Source of the DNA: Mycobacteriaceae bacterium | Lineage (GTDB): Bacteria; Actinomycetota; Actinomycetes; Mycobacteriales; Mycobacteriaceae | Assembly (NCBI GenBank): GCA_028726465.1 | Contig: JAQYQB010000012.1 | Location: forward strand, 1-64,000 | Length of the DNA: 64,000 nt | Reading direction: 5' to 3' | Shown: in pieces, positions 18,837-27,106 of the stretch | Layout of the letters: each line of letters starts with the position of its first letter | Position numbering within the stretch: the stretch's first letter is position 1 | Program-made: the position numbers and the translations under genes | Notes under the pieces: model-generated | What the model was told of the DNA's origin: nothing | Database searches by the model: none | The model's input: only the letters and a program-made list of their open reading frames with translations

Positions 18837-19640
18837 ATGGCTCAAAAGAAATCTGCCGCATCGACGGCTTGGAAGATCATCGTCGGGGTGCTCGTCGCCC
18901 TCCTGGTTCTCGTCCTCGTGGCCGAGTTCGGCCTGCGCTGGGTCGTCGGCGACAGGATGAAGACGCAGCTGCGCGAGAACGCCGAGGCCGACGGCGTGGT
19001 GATGCAGGAAGATCCTTCCGTGAACTTCGGCGCCAGCCCGCTGGTCATCGGCGTGCTCAGCGGCACCATCGGGCAGATCAACATGGACGTGCCCTCCACG
19101 CTGGACATCTCGGACGCGGGCATCAAGGGCCAGCCCGCCGCGCAGCTCGAGGTCACCGACCTGGAGATGAACTCCGAGACCGCCGGGCACCTGGTGGCCA
19201 CCACCACCCTGCCCGACGAGTTCCTGCTCAAGACCTTCCAAGACAGCCTGCGCGAGCAGTCCGGCCTGGACATGCTGGGCGATATCGTGGTCACCGACAT
19301 CACCTCCAAGGACGCCGAGAACGTCCTCGAGGTGCAGCTGGGCGGCGGGCTGGCCACCCTGTCGCTGACCCCGCACGCCGCCGACGGCAACCTGAAGATC
19401 GAGGCCACCAAGTCCACCCTCTTCGGCATGGAGCTGCCCGCGGAGGTCACCCAGCAGATCACCCAGTCGCTCTCCGACGGCCTGTCCGATCAGATGGCCG
19501 GCAACGCGCTAGCCATCGAGGACGTGCAGGTCCAGGAGGGCACGCTGAAGATCACCGTGGCCGGGGATAACGTCAAGCTCTCCGAGGCGCAGAACGCCGC
19601 CGGCGGGGCCGCCAACGAGCAGGAACAGCAGCCGGCCTAA
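18837..19640 (+). CDS. LmeA-like (DUF2993) membrane-anchored lipid-binding protein
   Basis: A 267-residue protein with one N-terminal transmembrane segment (about residues 12-32, KIIVGVLVALLVLVLVAEF) and an extracytoplasmic DUF2993 domain. In mycobacteria LmeA binds phospholipids and helps lipomannan elongation; here that role is inferred from family only. The domain includes FGASPLVIGVLSGTIGQINMDV and the late VQVQEGTLKITVAGDNV. The start is the ATG at 18837 (MAQKK); a GTG two codons upstream is possible. Its stop overlaps by a few bases the stop of the convergent DeoC-like gene. Confidence 0.8.
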   Translation: MAQKKSAASTAWKIIVGVLVALLVLVLVAEFGLRWVVGDRMKTQLRENAEADGVVMQEDPSVNFGASPLVIGVLSGTIGQINMDVPSTLDISDAGIKGQPAAQLEVTDLEMNSETAGHLVATTTLPDEFLLKTFQDSLREQSGLDMLGDIVVTDITSKDAENVLEVQLGGGLATLSLTPHAADGNLKIEATKSTLFGMELPAEVTQQITQSLSDGLSDQMAGNALAIEDVQVQEGTLKITVAGDNVKLSEAQNAAGGAANEQEQQPA

Positions 19641-20200
19641 GGCGCGGCGATGGCCACGCGGCCGGCGGCCAGCGCGTCTACCTGCTGCGCGGTATCCAAG
19701 GGGGCATCCGCCCAGTAGACCTGCTCGAGGCGGGTCGTCTCTGACCCCTCCTGGTCGCCGCGGGTGATGGCGCGCTGGTAGCCGGCCTTCTCGGCCGTCT
19801 CGAGCACCGTGTCGAGCACGGTAGCGTCGGCGGCGGCATCGGCAGCCGGGAGGATGACGCCCAGCACGACCGGGTCGGGGCAGGCCTCACGGACCGTGAC
19901 CAGATCGGTGAGCAGGGCGTTGGGGTCGTTCAAGGTGGCATCGACTGCCACCCAGATTTCGGCGGCGCCGTTCTGGACCGCCAGGCGGGCCTCCGTGGCC
20001 TTAATGAGGCTGTGGTGCCTACCGGTGGGAAAGCCCGCGACGGCCGCCACGTGGCCGGCGGCGGCCTGCGGCAGGTGGTGCGGGCTCAGCAGCACGGGGC
20101 CGGCGGATTCCCGCAGGGCGCGCTCCACCTGCGGCCGGGACGCGCGGGTCAGATCGCGGAAGACCCGCTGGGCGAGCCACTCGGCATCGTTGAGCGACAT
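19637..20200 (-). CDS. DeoC-like aldolase homologue lacking catalytic residues
   Basis: A 187-residue protein, shorter than deoxyribose-phosphate aldolases (about 220-260). The middle is recognisably DeoC: AGFPTGRHHSLIKATEARLAVQNGAAEI matches GFPxGxxxxxxKxxEAxxAxxxGAxEI, and PVVLGVILPAADA.DATVLDTVLETAEKAGYQ matches the next strand and helix. The catalytic Asp region (E-I/V-D-V/M) reads EIWVAVD, the Schiff-base KTSTG block reads AITRGDQEG, and the final lysine/glycine-rich block is missing. It should not be an active aldolase and may be a decayed gene or a repurposed binding protein. The start is the ATG at 20200; a longer frame to 20362 overlaps the upstream gene. It follows the DUF2516 gene by 14 bp. 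Confidence 0.7.
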   Translation of the reverse strand: MSLNDAEWLAQRVFRDLTRASRPQVERALRESAGPVLLSPHHLPQAAAGHVAAVAGFPTGRHHSLIKATEARLAVQNGAAEIWVAVDATLNDPNALLTDLVTVREACPDPVVLGVILPAADAAADATVLDTVLETAEKAGYQRAITRGDQEGSETTRLEQVYWADAPLDTAQQVDALAAGRVAIAAP

Positions 20201-20214
20201 AGCGGCACTAAAGC

Positions 20215-20517
20215 CTAGTAGCGGTAGTCGCCGTTGATGAGGGCGCGCAGCTGCGGGCGCACGTCGAACCAGTAGACGCCCACGCAGACCGCCGCGATCC
20301 ACTTCAGGAAGGGCAGGTTCAGCAGCAGTGCCAGGGCCGAGCCGGCCATGATCGCAACCCACGTCATCTTGGACTGGCGGTCCCCGGCCGTGAACGCGTC
20401 CTCCCGGGTGTTGGCGGCCATCACGGCGCCCACGATGGCGGCGATGGCCACGCCCCAGAACAGCACCATCTCGATCGCGGTCAGTACGAAAATAACGGGA
20501 TTATCGAGAAAGAACAC
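20215..20517 (-). CDS. DUF2516 family membrane protein
   Basis: A 100-residue protein with three hydrophobic segments (about 8-33, 48-65 and 68-83) and the C-terminal YWFDVRPQLRAL typical of DUF2516. Function unknown. It sits in a leftward cluster with the 166-residue hypothetical (12 bp upstream) and the DeoC-like gene (14 bp downstream), an arrangement also familiar from other corynebacteria near deoC. Confidence 0.8.
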   Translation of the reverse strand: MFFLDNPVIFVLTAIEMVLFWGVAIAAIVGAVMAANTREDAFTAGDRQSKMTWVAIMAGSALALLLNLPFLKWIAAVCVGVYWFDVRPQLRALINGDYRY

Positions 20518-20529
20518 TAGCTGTTAAAC

Positions 20530-21030
20530 CTACTTCTCTTGGTTGTCCTCAGTGGAGATTACCTCTCCATCGATGATATCTTGCGTCGGATCTGCCACCG
20601 AATCCGCGCCCTTGGCGTGCTTGCCGGCGCCTTCCTGCTCGGTGGTCGCACCGTTGGCGCGGCGGCGCTCCTGGGCGGTGTTGACGGCCTCGTTCACGCC
20701 GTCCTTGGTGGCGTTGTAGGCTTGGCCGAAGTTGTCCTTGGCGGCGTTGAAGGACTCGGAGTCCTTGGTGCTCTCCACCGCGCGGCGCAGGGATCCGCCG
20801 TAGTCCTTCGCGGCGGCCTTCGCCTTGTCCACCAGGGAGGCGTCCTCGCCGACCTCCGGCTTATCGGTTACGTGGCTGCTGCGGTCCTCGCGGAAGCGGT
20901 CCGTGAAGTCCTTCGCCACGCCCAGGGCGGAGGCGCCGGCCTCCTTGATCGAGCCCCAGGATCCCTTCAGGGAATCCGCGATGGACTTGTCGTTGTTTCC
21001 GTTGTTCGGCTGCTGCGTGTGCTCGGCCAT
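20530..21030 (-). CDS. conserved corynebacterial hypothetical protein, helical
   Basis: A 166-residue, very hydrophilic protein with no signal peptide or membrane segment. Residues 20-120 are Ala/Lys/Asp-rich amphipathic helices with repeated phrases (AKAAAKDYGGSLRRAVEST, NAAKDNFGQAYNATKDGVNEAV), similar in style to stress or LEA-like proteins. The C-terminus is acidic. The ATG follows GAGGAG at 7 nt, a strong site. It is the first gene of a three-gene leftward cluster. Function unknown; I believe it belongs to a Corynebacterium-specific family but cannot verify that here. Confidence 0.7.
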   Translation of the reverse strand: MAEHTQQPNNGNNDKSIADSLKGSWGSIKEAGASALGVAKDFTDRFREDRSSHVTDKPEVGEDASLVDKAKAAAKDYGGSLRRAVESTKDSESFNAAKDNFGQAYNATKDGVNEAVNTAQERRRANGATTEQEGAGKHAKGADSVADPTQDIIDGEVISTEDNQEK

Positions 21031-21161
21031 GGTTTTCTCCTCGGGGAAATACTTTCGTTCGGTTCTTTAGGTCGTGCCGGTATGGGATTTTTAAAAACTG
21101 GTCGTGCAGGCGGATTCGGCGCCGCGGAGAGAGCCCAGTGGGAAGTCCCAGAACACCGTCC

Positions 21162-22529
21162 CTAAACGCCAAATATGAGGTGATTAACAGTGTAGATGAC
21201 CAAGCCGGCCAGCGCACCGACAATGGTGCCGTTCAGGCGGATGAACTGCAGATCCTTGCCCACCATGAGCTCAATCTTTTCGGAGGCTTCCTCCGCGTCC
21301 CAGCGCTCGATGGTCTCGGAGATGATCGAGGTGACCTCGCCGGAGTAGTTGTCCGCCAGGAAGGCCGCGGTGCCGTTGATGCGGCGGTCCAGGCTGGCGC
21401 GCAGCTGCGGGTCCTCGCAGATATTGGTGCCCCACTGCAGGCACAGGTCCCGGATCTTCTCGCGCAGCATCGAGTCCGGGTCTTCGGCCTGCGCGATGAT
21501 AGCGGCCGCCGACTCGCGCCAGATGGCCTGCGGGGCGCGCTGCATGCGCTCCGAGCCCATCAGGTCCACCTTGAGCTCCTCCACGCGGCGGATAATGCCC
21601 GGGTCGTGCTGCAGGTCGTCGGCGAACTTGTCCAGGTTGCGGCGGATGGACTGGCGAGCCGGGTGGTTCTTGTCCGCCTTGACCTCGTCGGCGAACTGGA
21701 CCAGCTCCCGGTAGACCTTCTCACCTACCAGCGAGCGCGCAAAGCGCGGCGCCCACTGCGGCATGCGCTCGTCGATGAGCCGCACGACGGGCTCTTCCAT
21801 CTGGCCGACCTTGGCGTGGGCGTAGTCGATGAGCTCGTCGACGACGGGTTCGACCTTACCGTCGGCGATAAGCCCTTCCAGCAGCCGCCCAGCCGGCGGG
21901 CCCCACTCGGGCTCGGCCAGCCGGTCCAGGATCTGGGACTGGATGAGCGCCTCGGCGTCCTTCGGGTCCAGCGCGCGGACGGCGTTGGCCGTCAGCTTGC
22001 CCGCCTCCCGGGAGACCTTCGCGGCATTTTCCTCCTGGGACAGCCAGCGGCCCAGCTTGTCCGGCAGCTGCGCCTGGGAGACCTTGTCCGTGATCAGCTC
22101 GGCGTTGAGGAAGTTCTCCCCGACGAACTCCGACAGGGCCTCGCCCACCTGGTCCTTCTTGCGCGGGATGAGCGCCGTGTGCGGGATGGGAATGCCCATC
22201 GGGTGCCTAAACAGCGCCGTGACGGCGAACCAGTCCGCCAGTCCGCCTACCATGCCGGCCTCCGCGGCCGCGCGCACGTAGCCGACCCACACCGGCGCGC
22301 CCCCGGGCTGGTTCTGCCACCACGAGCACGCGAAGAAGATGATGGCCGCCAGGCCCAGCAGCGCGGTGACGAAAATCTTGTGGTTCCGCAGCGTGCGGCG
22401 CCGCTCCTGCTCCACCTCCGGCGACGGCCCCGGCACGGGGCGGCTAGCGATGCCACCGGTGCTGGCTTCTACCGCCTGGCCGTCGAGGCTAGCCCCCTCG
22501 TAGCTAGCAACAGTGCTGTGCTTGCCCAA
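21162..22529 (-). CDS. DUF445 family membrane protein
   Basis: A 455-residue DUF445 protein. Residues 48-70 form a transmembrane segment (IFVTALLGLAAIIFFACSW). The family signature GYVRAAAEAGMVGGLADWFAVTALFRHPMGIPIPHTALIP follows at about 84-122. A long helical region and a C-terminal membrane segment (GTIVGALAGLVIYTVNHLIFGV) complete it. Function unknown. The start is a TTG at 22529, supported by AAGGAG 8 nt upstream and the absence of a better ATG or GTG. Confidence 0.85.
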   Translation of the reverse strand: MGKHSTVASYEGASLDGQAVEASTGGIASRPVPGPSPEVEQERRRTLRNHKIFVTALLGLAAIIFFACSWWQNQPGGAPVWVGYVRAAAEAGMVGGLADWFAVTALFRHPMGIPIPHTALIPRKKDQVGEALSEFVGENFLNAELITDKVSQAQLPDKLGRWLSQEENAAKVSREAGKLTANAVRALDPKDAEALIQSQILDRLAEPEWGPPAGRLLEGLIADGKVEPVVDELIDYAHAKVGQMEEPVVRLIDERMPQWAPRFARSLVGEKVYRELVQFADEVKADKNHPARQSIRRNLDKFADDLQHDPGIIRRVEELKVDLMGSERMQRAPQAIWRESAAAIIAQAEDPDSMLREKIRDLCLQWGTNICEDPQLRASLDRRINGTAAFLADNYSGEVTSIISETIERWDAEEASEKIELMVGKDLQFIRLNGTIVGALAGLVIYTVNHLIFGV

Positions 22530-22648
22530 CGTGAATACTCCTTAACCGCCGCGCAGTGTGTTTTCTCTTCACCATTCTGCCTCATGTGGGGCCCGGCGCC
22601 GGGGTGCTGGGCCGGGCGAGGTGGCATCGTTAAGCCCTTTAGGGCAAG

Positions 22649-22679
22649 AAAAAACCGCACCCACAGGCAGCGGGTACGG
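22649..22679 (-). terminator. rho-independent terminator of the sdh cluster
   Basis: Reading leftwards, CCGTACCC pairs with GGGTGCGG (plus-strand arms 22672-22679 and 22655-22662) and is followed directly by six Ts (22654-22649). It lies 21 bp beyond the stop of the last gene of the sdhCAB cluster. Confidence 0.8.
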
Positions 22680-22700
22680 CTTGTGTCCTTGGCGTTTGGC

Positions 22701-23075
22701 CTAGTTAACGCGACCAGTTTCCTTGCGGTACTGGTGGTAGTAGCGGCGCCCGAACTTCACGGAGACGATGGCCGCGATGGTGATGATGACGGCCAGGACC
22801 ACACCGATGATGATGGTGGTGTCCACGTGCGCCTCGGAGGCGGTGCCGTTCGGGAACAGATAAATGCCAAGGCCCCAGGTGATGATGCCGATGGCCGGCA
22901 GGATGCCCATGATGAGGCCCATGCCCACCCAGGTGGAGGTGCGCAGCAGCGAAGAGTGCGGTGCGGCGAACGACATGGGCTCGTAGCCCTCGATGTAGTT
23001 GTCCTGGATCTTGCCGGAAAACTCCGGGTAGGTCTCGCTCGCGTGATCCGCGATTGCCTGGGAATGAGTGCTCAT
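22701..23075 (-). CDS. small membrane protein downstream of sdhB
   Basis: A 124-residue protein with two transmembrane segments (about 49-74, GMGLIMGILPAIGIITWGLGIYLF, and about 85-106, TTIIIGVVLAVIITIAAIVSVKF) and a basic C-terminus. No known domain recognised. It follows sdhB by 57 bp and precedes the operon terminator, so it is probably cotranscribed with sdhCAB, as in C. glutamicum, where a hypothetical membrane gene also follows sdhB. A role linked to the succinate dehydrogenase complex is inference only. Confidence 0.7.
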   Translation of the reverse strand: MSTHSQAIADHASETYPEFSGKIQDNYIEGYEPMSFAAPHSSLLRTSTWVGMGLIMGILPAIGIITWGLGIYLFPNGTASEAHVDTTIIIGVVLAVIITIAAIVSVKFGRRYYHQYRKETGRVN

Positions 23076-23132
23076 AGGGATGAACTTTCTGCCGGAATCG
23101 GTTGTTACTGGTGTTTCTCTACTGACTATAGT

Positions 23133-23882
23133 CTAGTCGTCCTTGCCGCGGAAAGCAGCACGGGCACGTTCGCGGGTGACCGCAGAGACCGCGGTCAGCG
23201 GAACGCCGGCCGGGCAGACGTCGGCGCACTCGCCGTACAGCGAGCAGTGGCCGAAGTTCTGCTCTAGGTCGTCGACCATGTTGCGGGCGCGACGACCGCG
23301 CTCTTCCTTGCCCAGCGGCATCAGCGACAGGTGCACCAGCTTGGCGCCGGTGAACAGGTGGGCTGCGCCGTTCGGGCAGGCCGCCACGCAGGCACCGCAG
23401 CCGATGCAGGCCGCGTGGTCCAGCGAGTACTCGGCGGTCTCGTGGTTGATGTGCATGGTGTCGGCGTCCGGGGCGGTGCCGGCGTCCATGGAGACGTAGC
23501 CACCCTGCTCCATCACGTGATCGAGGGCGCTGCGGTCGACCACCATGTCCTTGATGACCGGGTAGGCCGCGGAGCGGAAGGGCTCGATCTTCAGGGTGTC
23601 GCCGTCGTTGAACTGGAACAGGCGCTGCTGGCAAGCCGGGGTGTTCTGGCCCGGGCCGTGCGGGCGGCCGTTAACAGTCAGACCACAGGTGCCGCAGATG
23701 CCCTCGCGGCAGTCGGAAGCGAACGCGAACGGCTCTTCGCCGCGCTCGATGATTCCGTCGTTGACGTGGTCCAGCAGCTCCAGGATGGACATCTGCTCTT
23801 CAGCGTCGTCGACCTGGACCGTCTCAAACTTGCCTTCTTGGGTCGGTCCGGCCTGACGCCAGATCTCAAGTGTCAGTTTCAT
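23133..23882 (-). CDS. sdhB: succinate dehydrogenase iron-sulfur subunit
   Basis: A 249-residue SdhB that passes electrons from FAD to the quinone site through three clusters. Cys58, Cys63, Cys66 and Cys84 form the plant-type [2Fe-2S] site (CREGICGTC...C). Cys159, Cys162, Cys165, Cys169, Cys213, Cys219 and Cys223 supply the [4Fe-4S] and [3Fe-4S] clusters. The ATG overlaps the sdhA stop as TAATG, so translation is probably coupled. It lies in the order sdhC-sdhA-sdhB at the cytoplasmic face of the membrane. Confidence 0.96.
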   Translation of the reverse strand: MKLTLEIWRQAGPTQEGKFETVQVDDAEEQMSILELLDHVNDGIIERGEEPFAFASDCREGICGTCGLTVNGRPHGPGQNTPACQQRLFQFNDGDTLKIEPFRSAAYPVIKDMVVDRSALDHVMEQGGYVSMDAGTAPDADTMHINHETAEYSLDHAACIGCGACVAACPNGAAHLFTGAKLVHLSLMPLGKEERGRRARNMVDDLEQNFGHCSLYGECADVCPAGVPLTAVSAVTRERARAAFRGKDD

Positions 23883-25897
23883 TACTTGTAGTTCCTTGTC
23901 ATCAGCGGGATCGAATCAAAGTACAGGGGCTCGGCGTGGCGGATGAACTCGTGCTCACCTTCGCCCGCCTCCCAAGCGGAGACGAAGCACCAGTGCTCGT
24001 CGTCGCGCTCGGCCTCGCCGTCCTCGGACAGGTGATCGTCGCGGAAGTGCGCGCCACAGGACTCGTCGCGGTCCAGGGCGTCGATGCACATCAGCTCACC
24101 CAGGTCCAAGTAGTCGGCCACGCGGGCGCCGTACTCGAGCACCTGGTTCATGTCCTCGGCGGAGCCCGGGATCCGGACGTTGGCCCAGAACTCGGCGCGC
24201 AGCTCGCGGATCTTGCCGATGGTGGTCTTCAGATCCTCGACGTTACGGGACACGCCGCAGCCCCAGTAGAGGAGCTCGCCCAGCTTGCGGTGGTAGTAGG
24301 CCGGGCCGTGCGGGTCGTTGCCGCGGACGTTCATCAGGCGGTCGATGCGGCCCTTCGCGCGCTCCAGGGCGTGCTGTGCGGCCTCGGAGTCCTCGGCCAG
24401 CTTGTCCTCACCGAGGTGGTTGGCCAGGTAGTTCGGGATGGTGAACGGCAGGGTGAACCAGCCATCCACGGAAGCCGACAGCAGCGAGTTAGCGCCCAGG
24501 CGGTTAGCGCCGTGGTAGGTCCAGGAGCACTCACCGGCGGCGAACAGGCCGTCGATGGAGGTCATCTCGTTGAAGTCGCTCCACAGGCCACCCATGGTGA
24601 AGTGGCAGGTCGGGGCGATGCGCATCGGGGTCTCGTAGGCGTCCTCGCCGATGGCTTCCTTGTACATCTCGATCAGGTTCGAGTAGCGCTCGCGGATCTT
24701 GTCCTTGCCGAGGCGCTCGATGGCGTCGCGGAAGTCCAGGTAGACCGAGTTCTTCAGCGGGCCCACGCCGAGGCCGGCGTTAATCTGCTGGGAGATGGCG
24801 CGGGAGGCCACGTCACGCGGGACCAGGTTGCCGAAGGCCGGGTAGCGGCGCTCCAGGAAGTAGTCGCGCTCCTCCTCCGGGATGGAGTTCGGGTCGCGGT
24901 CATCACCTTCGGTCTTCGGGGACCAGATGCGGCCGTCGTTACGCAGCGACTCGGACATCAGGATGGTCTTCGACTGCCACTCGGAGTTGACCGGCAGGCC
25001 CGTCGGGTGGAACTGGATGAACGACGGGGAGGCCAGGTAGGCGCCCTGCTCGTAAGCGCGCATCATGGCGCCGGCGTTCGAGTTCTTCGCCAGGGTGGAC
25101 ATGTGGAAGACGTTGCCGTAGCCACCGGTACCCAGGATGACGGCGTGGCCGGTGAAGGCCTTCAGCTCGCCGGTAATCAGGTTACGGGTGACGATGCCGC
25201 CGGCGCGCTTGGTGCCGTTGTCATCGTAGGTGATGATGTCCTGCAGATCGTGGTGGGAGAACAGCTCCACGTTGCCCAGGCCGATCTGGCGGTACAGCGC
25301 CGAGGTGGTCGACAGCTGCAGCTGCTGACCCGTTTGGCCACGGGTGTAGTAGGTACGGGAGACCTGCACACCACCGAAGGAACGGGTGGCCAGGGTGCCG
25401 CCGTACTCACGGGCGAACGGGGCGCCGATGGCGTTCATGTGGTCGATGACGCGGCCGGACTCGGAGGCCAGGCGCCAACAGTCGGACTCGCGGCAGCGGT
25501 AGTCGCCGCCCTTCACGGTGTCCTTGGTGTGGCGGTAAGCCGAGTCGTTGTCGACCTTCTTGGAGCGCGAAGAGTTCACGCCGCCCTGGGCCGCGATGGA
25601 GTGTGCACGGCGCGGGGAGTCGTGGTAGGTGAAGACCTTCACGTTGTAGCCGAGCTCGCCGAGGGAGGCCGCAGCGGCGCCGGCGGACAGGCCGGTGCCG
25701 ACCACGAGGACCTCGAATTTGCGGCGGTTCAGCGGGGAGACCAGCTGCATGTGGTCCTTCTGGTAGCTCCACATGTCCTTCATCGGGACGCCGTGGGGCT
25801 CGTTCGACTCCAGGATCTTGCCGGGGCGCACGCCCTCGACGATGGACTCTGGGTGCGAGAAGTCCGGGTGCTCTCGCTTCAGTTCGGTTTTAGTCAT
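23882..25897 (-). CDS. sdhA: succinate dehydrogenase flavoprotein subunit
   Basis: A 671-residue SdhA that oxidises succinate to fumarate. The FAD-binding VLVVGTGLSAGAAAA (about 63-77) and the covalent-flavin histidine in AHSIAAQGG (His99) are visible. HPTGLP, PTCHFTMGGLW and the Arg-rich C-terminal part are as expected. Its length and the long N-terminal extension match the actinobacterial three-subunit menaquinone-linked enzymes. The gene lies 30 bp after sdhC and overlaps sdhB by one base. Confidence 0.96.
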   Translation of the reverse strand: MTKTELKREHPDFSHPESIVEGVRPGKILESNEPHGVPMKDMWSYQKDHMQLVSPLNRRKFEVLVVGTGLSAGAAAASLGELGYNVKVFTYHDSPRRAHSIAAQGGVNSSRSKKVDNDSAYRHTKDTVKGGDYRCRESDCWRLASESGRVIDHMNAIGAPFAREYGGTLATRSFGGVQVSRTYYTRGQTGQQLQLSTTSALYRQIGLGNVELFSHHDLQDIITYDDNGTKRAGGIVTRNLITGELKAFTGHAVILGTGGYGNVFHMSTLAKNSNAGAMMRAYEQGAYLASPSFIQFHPTGLPVNSEWQSKTILMSESLRNDGRIWSPKTEGDDRDPNSIPEEERDYFLERRYPAFGNLVPRDVASRAISQQINAGLGVGPLKNSVYLDFRDAIERLGKDKIRERYSNLIEMYKEAIGEDAYETPMRIAPTCHFTMGGLWSDFNEMTSIDGLFAAGECSWTYHGANRLGANSLLSASVDGWFTLPFTIPNYLANHLGEDKLAEDSEAAQHALERAKGRIDRLMNVRGNDPHGPAYYHRKLGELLYWGCGVSRNVEDLKTTIGKIRELRAEFWANVRIPGSAEDMNQVLEYGARVADYLDLGELMCIDALDRDESCGAHFRDDHLSEDGEAERDDEHWCFVSAWEAGEGEHEFIRHAEPLYFDSIPLMTRNYK

Positions 25898-25927
25898 GGG
25901 TTCAAATATTCCTATCAGTCCTAGTTA

Positions 25928-26683
25928 CTAACTGACGAAGCCAAAGGCGACGGACAGGGGCATAACGATGTTGCCAATGCAGACGATGGCCGGAATCAGG
26001 TAGGCCAGCACCAGGAAGGTCTGACGCCACTTGTAGCCGGTGATACCCAGGTCAGACGCAGCCAGCTTGATGCCGTGGGTCAGGTGCAGGAACAGGCAGC
26101 ACATGGCCAGCACGTAGAAGATGGTCACGGGCCAGCGGCTGAAGGTAGCAATCATGTTGGCCTTGACGGCGCCGTGGACGAAGGCGTCCGGAGCGGCCGG
26201 GGCCACGCCCATGGTCAGGTCCAGCAGGTGGAAGATGAGGAACAGCAGCAGCACGATGCCGGTGACCAGCATGGACTTGGTAGCGAAAGAGTCCAGGCCG
26301 CCCATCAGGTTGGAGCGGCGGAAGCTGCCGCGCGAAGCCTTGGAGCGCGAGTGCAGCGCGATGGCACCGTAGATGTGGCCGACCAGGGCAACCAGGAGCA
26401 CGATGCGGATGATCCACAGGGCCGTGCCGTGCGGCAGCAGCGGCTCACCCAGGGAGCGCAGGAACTCGCCGTAGACGTCCAGGGCTTCCTCGCCGCCATG
26501 GGCGGGCATGTACAGCTTCAGGTTGCCGGCCATGTGGCCGACGACGAACAAAGCGAACAAGAGACCGCTGACCGCCATGATGAGCTTGAGAACCCACGAC
26601 GGGACGCCGGGGGTCTGGCGGATCGGTTCTTCACTGATACGACCGTGAGCGATTGCCTCACGGTCAGGTTTCTTCAAAGTCAT
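25928..26683 (-). CDS. sdhC: succinate dehydrogenase cytochrome b subunit
   Basis: A 251-residue membrane anchor with five predicted transmembrane helices and conserved histidines (for example in FVVGHMAGNLK, LVGHIYGAIALHSR and LHLTHGIKLA), typical of di-heme cytochrome b558-type SdhC that passes electrons to menaquinone. It is the first gene of sdhCAB. The ATG follows GGAGG at only 4 nt. The upstream region carries several candidate operators listed separately. Confidence 0.92.
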   Translation of the reverse strand: MTLKKPDREAIAHGRISEEPIRQTPGVPSWVLKLIMAVSGLLFALFVVGHMAGNLKLYMPAHGGEEALDVYGEFLRSLGEPLLPHGTALWIIRIVLLVALVGHIYGAIALHSRSKASRGSFRRSNLMGGLDSFATKSMLVTGIVLLLFLIFHLLDLTMGVAPAAPDAFVHGAVKANMIATFSRWPVTIFYVLAMCCLFLHLTHGIKLAASDLGITGYKWRQTFLVLAYLIPAIVCIGNIVMPLSVAFGFVS

Positions 26684-26761
26684 GACACCTCCATAGTCAA
26701 CCTAGACTTTACGCAGGATATGGGCCCTTCTCCTAGTTATGAGCTGGCCTAAAGGACCGGA

Positions 26762-26774
26762 GGCAAATTTTGCC
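26762..26774. promoter_or_regulatory. TTTGC-type palindrome upstream of sdhC
   Basis: GGCAAATTTTGCC is a perfect 13-bp palindrome 79 bp upstream of sdhC. It contains the TTTGC/GCAAA core found in RamB sites of C. glutamicum, and ramB is the divergent neighbour. Identity as a RamB operator is inferred. Confidence 0.45.
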
Positions 26775-26794
26775 TTGCTCGAAATTCCCCAGCT

Positions 26795-26813
26795 TTAGGT
26801 AAGGGTGTCCAAA
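26795..26813. promoter_or_regulatory. weak DtxR-like box upstream of sdhC
   Basis: By eye the 19-bp stretch beginning TTAGGTAAGG matches 13 of 19 positions of the corynebacterial DtxR consensus, with the left half near perfect. Iron control of sdh is plausible because the complex needs three Fe-S clusters, but the right half is poor. Confidence 0.25.
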
Positions 26814-26892
26814 TCTGCGTTTTAGGAAATGGGGCGCCACCTTGGCAACTCGCAATTAGAAAACACGTGTGTTGTGTAATTATTTTGACATT

Positions 26893-26908
26893 TGTGAGGT
26901 TGGTCACC
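26893..26908. promoter_or_regulatory. GlxR (CRP-type) operator, sdhC-ramB intergenic
   Basis: TGTGAGGTTGGTCACC matches the GlxR consensus TGTGANNNTNNTCACA at every defined position but the last. GlxR is the cAMP-responsive regulator of Corynebacterium and is known to act on sdh and ramB in C. glutamicum. A class III adenylate cyclase is encoded later in the window (57809). The rest of 26684-27106 holds no gene. Confidence 0.65.
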
Positions 26909-27054
26909 CGGCGCGTTAATGGTGAATGACTTACCCCAATTGGTGTCATACTTTCGCAGGTATCGCCCCCGGATCGGGCGTTTTTCAAAACCGGACGTTC
27001 GTACCTTTTATCCCCTAAGCACTACTTTCACACCACCGCTAAGAACCTTCACAC

Positions 27055-27068
27055 AAAATTTGCTAAAA
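27055..27068. promoter_or_regulatory. candidate RamB autoregulatory site
   Basis: AAAATTTGCTAAAA, 40 bp upstream of the ramB start, contains the A-rich TTTGC motif of RamB boxes and sits just ahead of a possible -10 (TATAGG). RamB is known to repress its own gene in C. glutamicum; the match here is by eye only. Confidence 0.4.
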
Positions 27069-27106
27069 CACTGTTATAGGGGCATCAGGGAGGTAATCTA
27101 ACCGTC

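Noticed and set aside
21138..23267. Long plus-strand frame of 709 residues across DUF445 and the sdh end
   Set aside because: It runs antisense through three real genes, a terminator and intergenic DNA; no start signal or domain.
23870..25924. Plus-strand 684-residue frame opposite sdhA
   Set aside because: sdhA is unambiguous; the antisense product is a valine/glycine/leucine-rich shadow.
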